Assembly (NCBI GenBank): GCA_016169945.1
Contig: JADLSH010000395.1
Location: 7,096,001 to 7,160,000 of the forward strand
DNA: 64,000 nt
Origin: Trachythela sp. YZ-2020
Lineage: Eukaryota > Cnidaria > Anthozoa > Malacalcyonacea > Clavulariidae
Direction of reading: 5' to 3'
Below the pieces are notes generated by a model that saw only the letters and a list, made by a program, of their open reading frames with translations, ran no database searches and had not been told where the DNA came from. The translations under genes and the position numbers were made by a program. Shown here one piece after another: positions 11,101 to 26,100 of the stretch (positions are counted from its first letter, which is position 1; every line of letters begins with the position of its first letter).

Positions 11101-14100
11101 CAATTCAATGTGTATTGCCAAAATAACTCAAAATTTTGGGAAATCCTGCTCGACAGAACGCAATGTCAAATGTTTGTCGTAAATGGGAATTTCGAGGGGA
11201 AAACAATATACATATTATTCAAGACCTGACAGGGAATCTGCGGCCCTACGAGTCCAATACTCCAACGTGCCAACATTATATATTTAAGAAACAACTTACT
11301 CCAAGTTGAGACACGCAACCCACACAGATTCTCGTGCCTCAATAATTGTGATTTTTAGAATGTCATCGAGTTATTTCCGGAAGAAGCCATGCTCGTCAAT
11401 TAGTCATAATGCACAATAGCCAACGACATGCATTATGCAATTTAATTTCGTAATATCACAAAAAATAAAACGTGGTCAAATACAAGCCTAGCAAATTTTA
11501 GTCCTGTCCTACATACGTAAAAATCTTACATCTTGTCAACAAGATGGGAAACGCTGTCATTTTACAAAGTTGCTACAAGGTTGTCATTCACACAACTTGT
11601 TAACAAGTTGTTGAATAGCAGGACGATAATAATTTGTAACAGGTCTGTTGAGTCAACAACCTTGTAGCAAGTTGTTAACAAGCTGGGAACAAGCAGTGCG
11701 AACACATCGTTGCAACAGCATTGGTACAAGTCTGCTGCATGTTTGTCATAAATGTACTGTACAGTAAAATTCCCTTTTAAGACCTCAAAATCCGCCTCTG
11801 ATTGGAACTAACAGCTAAGACCTAAAATCAGAGCAAGCGGTCATCTATATTACATGATCTCAAACGCATGGTATGATTTCCTTGATAGACACGCATACTG
11901 TTGACTTACCAAATCTTTTGTAAACGTCAGCAAATATTTGATTTTTCGCTAGATCAATAAGTCCTCGTCCCAGACAGTAGTTTGGGAAAATTAAGAAGAT
12001 TTTCTTGAGGTAGGAATTGATTAGTTGGAGCTCCTGTAATGGAAGGATTGTTATGTATTACCTCTGTCCCTCTTACTAACTATTCTAGCTTGGCTGCTGC
12101 AGGCCCGTAGCTGGCCCTCTTTTTTGGGGGGGGCACGTTTCCGACAGAAATTCCCGGAAATCACATAGTATTGCGTTAGTAATGTATTACTTAATATTTA
12201 AAAGTTTATATATATAACAAATTCACTTTTCCAAATGAAATATATAACGAATTTACTTTTTCAAAATGAAAATTTAAGTTACTGTTATTTGTGCTAGGGG
12301 GGGCACAGGGGGAGCACAATTTTCCGCTAGGGGGGGCCTTGCCCCCCCCTGGGGACCCCCCAGCTACGGGCCTGGGCTGCTGTACTTATAATCTTATCGC
12401 GATGTATCGATATATAAATGGTCTTTTGCTGAGTCAAGACAACTATGTAGCGCAGGCTACTAGCTCGTTGTGCACGCGAGAAAACAAAACTCGTACAATT
12501 ATGCATGTTTCAAGTTTTCCAATTCCTTTAGAAATTATGCTATAAAACAAAAGATGCGTTTCTTTTTGTACTGACTTATGTCAAACTCGAAGAAAGTTTG
12601 GAGAACTCTCGAGTAGAGTGAAAAACTGCTCTCAAGTTCTCCAAACCTTCTTCTCGGCTGCATTAGCCTGGGCAAACATGGTCATTGATAGACCATGCCG
12701 CAGCTGCTCAGAAGACTTCCTCCAATTGGACGGAGGTTGTCTAAAGATCACTGTTCTGAGAAGCTACGAGGCTACCCGCTTCTATTTCTTATATAAATTA
12801 ACATTGTATACTTACGGCATCATCGTCAAAGAACTCCAAAACAAAGGTCGCGATAGTCGTATTCATTCCAATAAAGAGATTAATACAAATCAAAGCAATG
12901 TAAGCTGTACTTGAGATCTCGAACACGAAAGACGCTGGATACATGAGAGGTGTTATCGACCAACTGTAAAGAAAATGATGAATTTAAAATGCGGTTTAAA
13001 GTTATAAGCCATGCTAAGAAACTCTTCCTTTTCCCTTGTCCCATACACAATTGACGAGTTTCACTTAGCAGTGCTGGGGCCGGTTGTACGAAGGCCGTTT
13101 AGCTTAAACGGTGGATAAGCCAAAATGAAATAACACTTTCACACATTTTGTGAATGATTGAACTTAAATCTTATACATTTAATATGTAGTTGCTAACATA
13201 ATTGTTATATTCAAGTTCAAAATTTCTTAGCTTGGTTGTTCGATGAATGTATAGACTTGATCGATATTTTCGATTTATCCACCGGACAGGCTAAACGGGC
13301 TTCGTACAACCGGCCCCAGGGCAGCAGATGGTGGTCAACGTTATAACTGTTAACACTTACAGTAACACGAAAATTAACCTAAATAAGATTTCTTCCTCTT
13401 AAAAGCAGGGTTTAATAGAGGATTTACGGTAATTACAGTTAACTCTTTTCCGACGTGTAAGATCATATCCAAATCATTCTTCTGTGTTGATATGGGTTTA
13501 CAAATAAAGATAGATTATATACAATATACATAATTAACATACAACTGCATTCGTGCATTTCTGGAAACCTCAGTAACACTATTAAAATATGCTCGTTCAC
13601 TACAATCATAACTTATAATTACAGTCAACTGCACTGCAATGTCCCACCAACCGTCCAGGTAACTCAGCAAGAACGTTTATCCAACTTACACACCGGTTAA
13701 CTTCAACAGCATTAACTAATAATTAGCATAATTGACATAACAGCTTCTGCAATTCCTTTCTTCATTTGTTCTTGTTCGACTTGAACTTCAGGTTTTGCTG
13801 AACTGGAAAGAATGACACAACAAACTTGATGTTTGTTGTGTCATTCCTTCCAGTTGTTTTGCCATTTCATTTAGACTTTTCTTTAATTCTTCATTTTCTG
13901 CTGACGATTGCTTTCTTCTATTTTGTTAAGTTGTTCTTGAACCAGTTCAACTTTAGCAATCACATTATCTACAACGGCTTTCACCTTTGTCTCAACTCTC
14001 TTCACTGACAAACAGTCGTTTCGTGGTAAAATAATTCATGTTTATCGATAACGAAAGATGTCAACTTGAAGTAAATAAAGTATATTCACTTCATATTCAC

Positions 14101-17100
14101 TTCATATTCACTTCATATTCACTTCATATTCACTTCATATTCACTTCATATTCACTTCATATTCACTTCATATTCACTTCATATTCACTTCATATTCACT
14201 TCATATTCACTTCATATTCACTTCATATTCACTTCATATTCACTTCATATTCACTTCATATTCACTTCATATTCACTTCATATTCACTTCACATTCACTT
14301 CATATTCACTTCATATTCACTTCATATTCACTTCATATTCACTTCACATTCACTTCACATTCACTTCATATTCACTTCATATTCACTTCATATTCACTTC
14401 ATATTCACTTCATATTCACTTCATATTCACTTCATATTCACTTCATATTCACTTCACATTAACTTCATATTCACTTCATATTCACTTCATATTCACTTCA
14501 TATTCACTTCATATTCACTTCATATTCACTTCATATTCACTTCACATTCACTTCACATTCACTTCATATTCACTTCATATTCACTTCATATTCACTTCAT
14601 ATTCACTTCATATTCACTTCATATTCACTTCATATTCACTTCATATTCACTTCATATTCACTTCATATTCACTTCATATTCACTTCATATTCACTTCATA
14701 TTCACTTCATATTCACTTCATATTCACTTCATATTCACTTCATATTCACTTCAAGTTGGCATCTTTCGTTGGGGCAGAATGCCGGAATAAATCCAAATTC
14801 CCTGACATCCCTGCTGAGATCTCCTAGCTCAATATACTCTTTACAACCACAATACTAAATTACTGGCTGAGTTAAAATTCGTTATGAATTATTCAATATT
14901 CATTACTGATCTTCAATTCTGCTACTAAGTTCGCTACGGTTCGTGGTGCTTGGCTCAATGTATCGACAGTGAGTGGTTCCATACTTGAAGGACATGTTAG
15001 AAAGTTCATGAGATGTCTGGTGATACAAGCTCGACAGGAGAGATGGTCATTTTGACAACACATGTCCGGACGCTTTATAACATTCGTACAAATACTACAA
15101 CGTTATCAAGGATCCAGTCATGAGTGAAAATGCTTCCCGATGCTGAAAACGTTCATCTTCATAACCGGTGTCGTAGGACACCGTATCAAATAAACAAAGT
15201 TCTTGAATACAAATGCAAGTCAACAGGACAAAAGTTACATCGCGTTAGTTTTCATGTGTTTAACTTTATTTCAAAATGGTAAGTGGATATGCCTTCCATC
15301 TCCTCGACGGTAATTCCAGGTAAGAGCGCTCGGACAAACAAACAAACAGTAAGTTAATATATTATACACTAGAAATTGCTATTGTCACGCACAAAATGTA
15401 TATATATTTAGACACATTTACGTAAAGCGACACATTTCTTTAAATGATTTCTGTTTCAAAGAAAGATCCATGTCAAACGTTATGGGTCCAAATTTCGTTT
15501 ATACTGTCTGGACAAGTAGTGTAAAATAGCTTGTCTGTCACTCCATGCGACATGCTTCTTAAGAACTAATAATATTTGCTCACTCTGATAACTGCCTATC
15601 ATCTAGCCTACGGTGTATACCCTCACTTCGTTTTCTGCTGGGGTCTACGGCGTAGGCTGCCTGTCATCACCACCCGCTCTACTATAGTGCTTAGTGAAAC
15701 CCACCTATCACTTCGTTTTCTGCTGGGGTCTACGGCGTAGGCTACCTGTCATCACCACCCGCTCTACAATAGTGCTTAGTGAAACCACCGATCACTTCGT
15801 TTTCTGCTGGGGTCTACGGCGTAGGCTACCTGTCATCACCACCCGCTCTACAATAGTGCTTAGTGAAACCCACCTATCACTTCGTTTTCTGCTGGGGTCT
15901 ACGGCGTAGGTTACCTGTCATCACCACCCGCTCTACAATAGTGCTTAGTGAAACCCACCTATCACTTCGTTTTCTGCTGGGGTCTACGGCGTAGGCTACC
16001 TGTCATCACCACCCGCTCTACAATAGTGCTTAGTGAAACCCACCTATCACTTCGTTTTCTGCTGGGGTCTACGGCGTAGGTTACCTGTCATCACCACCCG
16101 CTCCACAATAGTGCTTAGTGAAACCCACCTATCACTTCGTTTTCTGCTGGGGTCTACGGCGTAGGTTACCTGTCATCACCACCCGCTCCACAATAGTGCT
16201 TAGTGAAACCCACCTATCACTTCGTTTTCTGCTGGGGTCTACGGCGTAGGTTACCTGTCATCACCACCCGCTCCACAATAGTGCTTAGTGAAACCCACCT
16301 ATCACTTCGTTTTCTGCTGGGGTCTACGGCGTAGGCTGCCTGTCATCACCACCCGCTCTACAATAGTGTAGTGAAACCCACCTATCACTTCGTTTTCTGC
16401 TGGGGTCTACGGCGTAGGCTACCTGTCATCACCACCCGCTCCACAATAGTGCTTAGTGAAACCCACCTATCACTTCGTTTTCTGCTGGGGTCTACGGCGT
16501 AGGCTACCTGTCATCACCACCCGCTCCACAATAGTGCTTAGTGAAACCCACCTATCACTTCGTTTTCTGCTGGGGTCTACGGCGTAGGTTACCTGTCATC
16601 ACCACCCGCTCTACAATAGTGCTTAGTGAAACCCACCTATCACTTCGTTTTCTGCTGGGGTCTACGGCGTAGGCTACCTGTCATCACCACCCGCTCTACA
16701 ATAGTGCTTAGTGAAACCCACCTATCACTTCGTTTTCTGCTGGGGTCTACGGCGTAGGTTACCTGTCATCACCACCCGCTCCACAATAGTGCTTAGTGAA
16801 ACCCACCTATCACTTCGTTTTCTGCTGGGGTCTACGGCGTAGGTTACCTGTCATCACCACCCGCTCTACAATAGTGCTTAGTGAAACCCACCTATCACTT
16901 CGTTTTCTGCTGGGGTCTACGGCGTAGGCTACCTGTCATCACCACCCGCTCCACAATAGTGCTTAGTGAAACCCACCTATCACTTCGTTTTCTGCTGGGG
17001 TCTACGGCGTAGGCTGCCTGTCATCACCACCCGCTCTACAATAGTGCTTAGTGAAACCCACCTATCACTTCGTTTTCTGCTGGGGTCTACGGCGTAGGCT

Positions 17101-20100
17101 ACCTGTCATCACCACCCGCTCCACAATAGTGCTTAGTGAAACCCACCTATCACTTCGTTTTCTGCTGGGGTCTACGGCGTAGGCTACCTGTCATCACCAC
17201 CCGCTCCACAATAGTGCTTAGTGAAACCCACCTATCACTTCGTTTTCTGCTGGGGTCTACGGCGTAGGCTGCCTGTCATCACCACCCGCTCTACAATAGT
17301 GCTTAGTGAAACCCACCTATCACTTCGTTTTCTGCTGGGGTCTACGGCGTAGGCTACCTGTCATCACCACCCGCTCCACAATAGTGCTTAGTGAAACCCA
17401 CCTATCACTTCGTTTTCTGCTGGGGTCTACGGCGTAGGTTACCTGTCATCACCACCCGCTCTACAATAGTGCTTAGTGAAACCCACCTATCACTTCGTTT
17501 TCTGCTGGGGTCTACGGCGTAGGTTACCTGTCATCACCACCCGCTCTACAATAGTGCTTAGTGAAACCCACCTATCACTTCGTTTTCTGCTGGGGTCTAC
17601 GGCGTAGGTTACCTGTCATCACCACCCGCTCTACAATAGTGCTTAGTGAAACCCACCTATCACTTCGTTTTCTGCTGGGGTCTACTGCGTTGGTTAGCTG
17701 TCATCACCACCCGCTCTACAATAGTGCTTAGTGAAACCCACCTATCACTTCGTTTTCTGCTGGGGTCTACGGCGTAGGCTACCTGTCATCACCACCCGCT
17801 CTACAATAGTGCTTAGTGAAACCCACCTATCACTTCGTTTTCTGCTGGGGTCTACGGCGTAGGTTACCTGTCATCACCACCCGCTCTACAATAGTGCTTA
17901 GTGAAACCCACCTATCACTTCGTTTTCTGCTGGGGTCTACGGCGTAGGCTACCTGTCATCACCACCCGCTCTACAATAGTGCTTAGTGAAACCCACCTAT
18001 CACTTCGTTTTCTGCTGGGGTCTACGGCGTAGGCTACCTGTCATCACCACCCGCTCTACAATAGTGCTTAGTGAAACCCACCTATCACTTCGTTTTCTGC
18101 TGGGGTCTACGGCGTAGGCTGCCTGTCATCACCACCCGCTCTACAATAGTGCTTAGTGAAACCCACCTATAAGATAAACACTTACCCATATAACAGCAAT
18201 AACAGAAGAGTTGGTCCAAAGTTGTCCACTGATGTGTAGGACTTCTCTTGGAAAGCGAGGAATATGCAGATGCAACAAAATGCTGGGATGCAATAGTTAC
18301 ACTAAAGAAACACAATAAATAATCGTTTACGAATGTTGTCTGATGTGTTTTTTGAGGTAAGTTCGTAAGTGAGTGGGGGTGTACTAATCATCCTTACTTG
18401 ATAAAGCCCCCTCTGGCTGCCACCGTATGACTCATGTCTGATCAGGGAGCACAGCTACGATGGGAAGGTTAGGTCGGGCTTATCCAAACCCACCATGTCA
18501 ACATTCCCTGTGGGAGGAAACTGGAGTACCCGAAGAAAACCCACAACTTTCGTTAGAGCGTTGACTGACTCTTTTCACAGACGTGTCATGTGTCCGCAGC
18601 AGAGAATCGAACCCACGATCTCAGAGGTGAAAGGCGCTTGCTCTGACGACTGCGCCACAGAAGACCCTTTCCTCTTGTTCGCCTCCCAACGCTCTCGTCA
18701 GGGGTGAGAGAATAGGTGGCTTACCAACCGGTATCGAAATTAACCTCTTCTGCAGGCAAACAGCAAAATTACGCAATATATGCAAGAGGGTGGCAACATG
18801 GGATTGTGAATGAGGGACAATTAGTGAAAGCCTTGCCGTCTGTCATATGTGCTCTGTCATATGATTTTGACCTTAGCTTTAGAGCCTTTTATTTTGTTAC
18901 TGGTGACCTTATTACACAAAGGTCTTATATTATATATTATCTAATATAACCTTATGATTTCGTAAATATGTCACCAATAATAAGATTAACGGCTTTAAAG
19001 ATAAAGTCTTCGTCAAACCAACATCGATCAATAGCCAAGGTGATGTATTTTCCGGAAAGGTGTGTTCTGCCATTTGCCTGCCGGAACGCTACTGTAATAA
19101 AAGCAATTTTCATCTAACAAAAAGATCCAAATAGTATAATATCCTCAAAACACTTAACGTGCTCACAATCGTGCAAATAGTACTTGTAAAACTCATTAAT
19201 AATTCATGAAGAAAACACAAAAGAAATCATTAGCGTGAAGGAGTTTGTATATCTGATACAGAATCATGCTGATTTACATAAACTTTAAGTTCAATTTTCT
19301 CACCAAATATCATTCATTTATTTTAAATTGTTGAAGAATACGAATGTTCTCATCAAGACGTTTCACAAGCTATTTACAACATGAGCGGCCGTGTTGTATC
19401 GGATATACAACGCTCGCCTTCGGCTCGAGTTTGTATATCCGATACAACACTGCCGCTCATGTTGTAAATAGTACTAAACTCACCATATCCCAGAAGAAGT
19501 TGGACACCCAGTATATAAGAGGATTGACACCACAAACCATGTGTAAATGTTTGGCTTTTGAAACACGTTCATTGATGAGAAAAACAACAAAACTTGCAGG
19601 AACAAAGGCAAGTGCGAAGATCACAAAGATTGCCATAACTAGGTCAGTTCGTGTCATACTTTTTCTAAAATAATACACAAACTAAGGTAACTCTTAAAGA
19701 GAGATTTGTAATTTTATTACAAATATTTGCAGGTTTTTGGTTAATTGCTTATTAAATATTGCATAAAGATAACATTAAAATTTCAGTTACCCCAGTATAT
19801 ATCGCTATCAAATAGTGCTTAAACATAGACAGAAAATTTACATTTTTAATTGACGATGGCTCGGAAATAGAATAGACATAGGTTGTGTTTACCATTTACA
19901 TGAAAAACCTATCTAGTTTGAAATCATGGAAATGGATGGGAAAATTTTGATTGAAATATCTCATTCGGAATATTTTTATTCCATTTACTCAAAACGTATG
20001 ATGAAAAAATACATCATGAAAGCCTGGAACTGATGTGAAAACACGCGAAAGGCGTAAATGGAACATAGCTGGCCGTATGAAACGTTCCAACCGGACAAAG

Positions 20101-23100
20101 AGGACAACTTTTTCAGGCAAATCGCTTAATCCAGCAATTTTCCAGTTAGACCAACCAAATATGCGTGTTCCATTTACTTTCTATCCAGAATTATAAAGAT
20201 TTCTGTGTAAATGGTAAAATGGACCTACAATGTTGCTTCAGATAGTTCGCCCTTCGTAAGATTCATGGGATGATTATAGGTCGTTATTCCTAAGAGAAAG
20301 AGAAAAAGGCTACGTGATAGACTTAATAGAAATAGAATTAAGGGGTTCTAAATATTCAAGGAACATACCAAACTGTCTTGGATTTTTGCCTTTTGAAGCA
20401 ACTCTTTCACGTAAGAAAGTATTTGTTGCGACACTAAGGAACGTTGGCATTGCATGATAACCTTTATTGCTGTACCAAGCCTGGAAAAAATTATAATATC
20501 TAAATCATTCAAATATCGGTCCCGGCTCCGGTTCCAGGTTCTGGTTTCCTGCATCGTTGTATCGCTTTTTAGTAGTAGCCACTAGACTTGCTCCTCCCGC
20601 CTTAATTTCCTCCCGCCCGCATTTTCGCGCGCTCTTTATAACGCCCAATCCTTTAACTCCCCAATCCTTTATAACTCCCCATCTCATGGCGATCATCTCA
20701 TGGCGATCATCTCATGGCGATCATCTCATGGCGATCATCTCATGGCGATCATCTCATGGCGATCATCTCATGGCGATCATCTCATGGCGATCATCTCATG
20801 GCGATCATCTCATGGCGATCATCTGTGGAGGGTTGAAAGTAGTTTGATCTTTAATTTAATAATCTCAAGCTACATTCAGGTGTGATTTTACTGGGGGCCC
20901 TAGCCTTGGTCAAGGGGTTTCAGACAGGTGGTGACAATTTCCTTATATCAAATCCAATTGGGCGTTACCAATGCAATCGTTATTTGTGGTCCTTTGGGGG
21001 TCTCACTGACCATCTATGCAATAAATCCATGAGATACCAGCAGAGGAGGCAATAGAACTGGAGTTATAACTTCAGAAGATTCCCCAAGTGGACGTAACGC
21101 TCGTCATGCTCTTGAAATTTTTGTAATATTAATTAAAATACCCAAGAAAAAGTATATTCAGTACAAACCTTAATTCCTTCGGTAGCAACAAGTCGCCGGA
21201 TATTTTCATCTCTATTACCACGAATTCTCAATGGAACATCTATCTTGTGACCAAATGTAACACCACCGTATCTGATATTGAAATTAATACAATATAACCC
21301 TACATTGAAGTGTACACTGTAGTGTAAATCGAATCTTAGGCGTCCTGGTTTAACCTGTACCAGAGCCCTGTTAAGCTCGTCTTATATTAGGATTGGATTT
21401 CCACGTTCAGTGTACACAAGTCATATAACATTTCTGAGCCTCTCAATCGAGTATCCCAATACAGCCGAACCTATCCTTACGGACACATCTCTGATACGGA
21501 CAGTCTCCATTATCCCAACATACATAATTCTCATATATTTTATTCAAATGGACACAATTCTCTTATATGGACAATTTGTTGTCTCCCAGCGCTCTGACGA
21601 CAGTACTTCAGAGCGCTGGTACACTAAACCAGAACCTAGGGTTCAATTTCCATTTGGGTCATTCAGTAATTAATTTTCGGGCGAGTGTTTTGACTCCATT
21701 TAGACACCGCAAGTTACTGCTGAGAACGATAGAATTTATAACCTTAATTACAATATAATAGAAACGTTATTTACCTTCTCTTGCGAAACTCTTCATTTGT
21801 TCTGAGAAGATAATCATTATAATCCCTGAGAGTAATATTAAACACGGTATCTCCAGTATCAGAGGAAGCCTGAGGAGGCGGATATTTACAGCACTTGTCT
21901 GAACATACAGCAGCCCCCGTCTCACATGAACATGATTGAAGATATCGTGAAGAACGAGGAACTGTATGGTAACCGTCATCGAAATGAAGTCTTTCTTTTG
22001 AACAATTGAGAGGAATACAATGACTTCCTAAAAACAAGAAATAATATGCTTGTTTTGTTGCTGTTATCACTTTTATTTTCACCTTATAGCTATTCACAGC
22101 TATGTTCAAAACTGTACGCTGAGCCCCCGAAGAGAAATGAATCGGCGATTTTTAAGGGTCGCTGGTGGCACAATGGTCAGTGCATCGCTTCTGCCCCCCC
22201 CCCGGTGGTCAATATATGCAGTTTACTGATTATAATTTCGTCTATTTCGCATATCAGAAGAGTGCATAGAGTTTGACTTTACCAAACACCGCAGAATTTC
22301 CGCCGGGTATTCCAGTTTCCTCCTGTAGTAACACTGTACCAATAACGGATGACCCTCACTGGACGTCTATAGGGTGGACAATTTAGGTAGGTAGTGACTA
22401 ATATATAAAAGCTCGAAAGAAGAAACCTACCTACTCCAGGGGGATTTACAAATGTGTCTGCAAGACGTTTTCCACTTGGAGATTTTCTTGCATCAGCAAA
22501 GAACATATTGTTAGGTTGAGGGATAGCATCAGTTGTGGTCAGTTTCAGTGAAGGTAGTTGACCGACAGGAGGACGAAGCATGGCTGAAACCATTGCCAAA
22601 CAGACAAATATAGCTGGAAGAACAATTTGAGAGATAAAACCTTTTCTGTTTCGTTTTGCGTGATTAAAACGTTTCTTAAGTAAACCAATGAATTGTTTCT
22701 TGATTAAACTTAAGCCAGTTGCTTTAGGTTGAATTCTTGGCGCTCTGAAAACATCTTCAATATCATCCACTACCTCTTCGTCTTCTTCTATCACAACTTC
22801 ACCTAAAACAAAATGATGAATATACGTACTTTGTCATACTATATATAGTCTTTTGTTATTGTAATGTACCATACTTTTTGTTTAGGGTATGTTGTCCCAT
22901 TTCCCCAGGCCCTATTGGACCTAAATTTTGTAATTTCTATTTTTACGTATCCAACAAAGCTGAAAAACAGGACTAATGTCGCAATTCATTATCCTTCTCC
23001 ACGTAAGATCCACTACCTCTACATTGATGCAGTTTGAAGCCACAGTTTATATGAACATTCTCAACATTCTCGGAACAGTTTATATGAACATTCTCGGAAA

Positions 23101-26100
23101 TATTGTTGTAAAAATACTTTCTTTGTTCTACCACTATCCATTGTTGTTTCTGAACGATTTCTCGTTCGCCCACACATTGCGGAAGGCATTATATATATCA
23201 CAATAAATATCACTATTTTCAGCCCATCTACAGAAGTTTTACATACCCTCGGCCTGGGGCATACGATCCTCTTCAACAGATCCTATTGCCACCGATCTCT
23301 GTTTCTTCTGGAACATTAACTTGAAACGTTCAAACTTGCTTTTCTCATTTCTTACACTGATACGTCTGGTAGGATATGATGACTTCACCTCCTCTGTTAA
23401 AAAAACACAACGATAGTGAGTTGTTTTCATTGTTGACAGCGAGATAAAGCTTATCTATGGATGTATGTTGAAAAAAAACTTGTTTACCTTTGGTTCAACG
23501 AGAAATTATAAACGATTTAATATTGCCACTATTAAAATAATTGCGCCTAACATACCAGATGTTTTAAAAATACAACCCGTGTATAAAAATATATGAAAAT
23601 CCCGACCGTATTTCAATCTTACTGTGTATATGGCATTAAAAAATCTGCTAGATCACCCATTCCATTGAGCATAAACACTTGTTACAGTAGAGTAGCCTGC
23701 ATGACGGGCACGATTCTACCCACGAAACAGGCAGTATAGTACGTACAGTATTTTCTTACCTTCCTCCTCAATACTTCCTTCACTAGCCACTTTAAGGAAA
23801 ACCTGTTAAACAAATAATAGTTCAAAATCAAATAAATGAGATCACGTAGACTGAACTCACGAAGACCAGACCATTTTCTGTTCAAAACGTTCTTACCTCC
23901 TCCAATGTCGTATCAGATACGCCAAAACTGCTGATGTTAAATCGTTCGAGATTTTGATTCAAGGCGTCAAAGAGATTTTCAAACTTGCTACCATGAGATT
24001 CTCCAGTGGGTAAAACATAGGTCATCTCAGTACCAACACTTTCTACTAACTCTGCTTGAGAGACGTAAGACTTGATGAATGCAGTTAATGAAAGTTGTGA
24101 TGGTTTATCGTAATCTGTTGCAAGTTCACTCATTTCTGAAGATGAATCTCCCAGACTTACACCTAGAGAAGTTGGATAGTACGTATAAGTTGTAATTTAT
24201 TTGATTTCCTTGTACAAACAGTTAAAGTTCAGTAAAATATGGTAGGAGTGGGTACAACTGATAGAAATAATGGAAATAAAATGCTCTATCATTCCTCAGT
24301 CATAAATTTGTACCCACAAATTAGCATATTTAAAAGGGCACCTTTACTCGTCCGAGAATCTTCCGGCAAGGAATTTCGTGCGATTGCAGGGAGTCTTCGT
24401 TAAGGCTGGTTTAACGTGATTTGCTACTCAGATTAAAACCTGTCAAATGCTCTTGACAAACATGAAAGTTTCACTTGAAAATAGACTGTTTACCCGTAGA
24501 TGCAAACGGTGATATAAGGATACTACAGGTAACTTTTCATACCACTGAGGTTGTAAATATGGACATTGATCGGATATTACCTTCATCAATACTTCTGCTT
24601 GATGTTTCACTCTGATCATCATCACTATCTCGTCTTGGTTCTCCCTCGAGTGCTCGCGTTCTTACATTACTCACAAGATCTTTCTTCACCAATGTAAGAT
24701 AATAACCACTACCGTATTGACTTTTCAAAAAGAGTGACGTTCCACAACAACATAGTTTGCCTTGAGCAATGATTGCAATACGATCACCTAATACGTCAGC
24801 TTCGTCCATATGATGAGTAGAAAGCAAGATTGTGCGACCTGAAATTATGTTAATTATACTGGTCAAACACAAATGAAAGTCCACGAGAGTTGCAACCATA
24901 GTTTTCATTGTCGTTTTTGGTCGTAATAAAAATTGATTGAGCATCTGTTATGTAAAATATAAATCTATTGTAGGGCGTGGCAAAAGTTGTGAAACAACAT
25001 CCAAACACTTAATATAATACTGGGGCGTGCCCCTCTCCCCCTCACCGACGCTCATGTAAATGAACTCGCTACAAAAACTTTTCGCTACTCGTATTTTTAA
25101 GTTCAATGCAGGACTGTAATTCTGGACCTAGTTTAACCTGAGTAGTAAGTTACACTTGGTGTCTAACATAGAATCCTCTCTCTGGTTGGGGTAGCAGGTT
25201 TTAAAGAGCTAAACAATCAACATTTTTATCAATATGGACGTCAGGCGTACAAAATTCTGCCGTTAATTAAGGCGTTATCAATTCTTTACATGAAACAAAG
25301 AACGACCATCTGTGCAGTTTCGCGTTCGTAATTTCAAGCAAGGACGGTCGTCACTTTCTTTAACGTCTCGATTTTATACGCGTGACGTCCGTGTGACCTT
25401 GGTAACGAACACGTCGCGTGCTTAAGCTCACTATTTTGACCTGCCACTGCCCTTATCCATCTCCTAACAGCTCTGAAAAGTACACGTTGCGTTCGATTAG
25501 AAGCAAAATTACACGACATTTGACAAGTGGTACACACCTTCTTTATATTGCAACAATAAGTCCCATATTGCTCTACGTGCATACGGATCAACACCAGCGG
25601 TAGGTTCATCAAGAATGACAGTCTTCGAACCTGCAACAAACGCCATTGACACAGACAGCTTTCGTTTCATTCCACCAGATAAAAATTTCGATCTCTCTTT
25701 ACGTTTTGGTATTAACTGAGAACTGGCGAGAAATCTAATGGAGAGAAGTTAAAATAATAGAACATACATACATAGTAAGTCTGCAGCCATATGGTGGTAA
25801 TTATATTATGGATAATTAACGATACAGTAACAGCTGTGCAGCTTGCCTGGTGTGGAGTAACATCAAAAATAAATTTACTTGAGTTCTAACACCACAATCA
25901 TTAGATTCATATACTTATTACTAATACCTAATTAATAGTAATTACAACTTACTTTTCAATTTCAGCTGGAATGAGGCTGTTGTCCACTCCTTTCAACTTC
26001 GCATAAAACCAGAGATGTTCTTCAACAGTCAAATCATCAAACAAGACATTATACTGTGGACATATACCAAGACTGCTACGTATTTCATCCATACTACTTC

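Noticed and set aside
14038..14790. 250-codon frame of repeated [11 protein letters not shown]
   Set aside because: Pure translation of the 11-bp minisatellite; no codon or protein logic outside the repeat.
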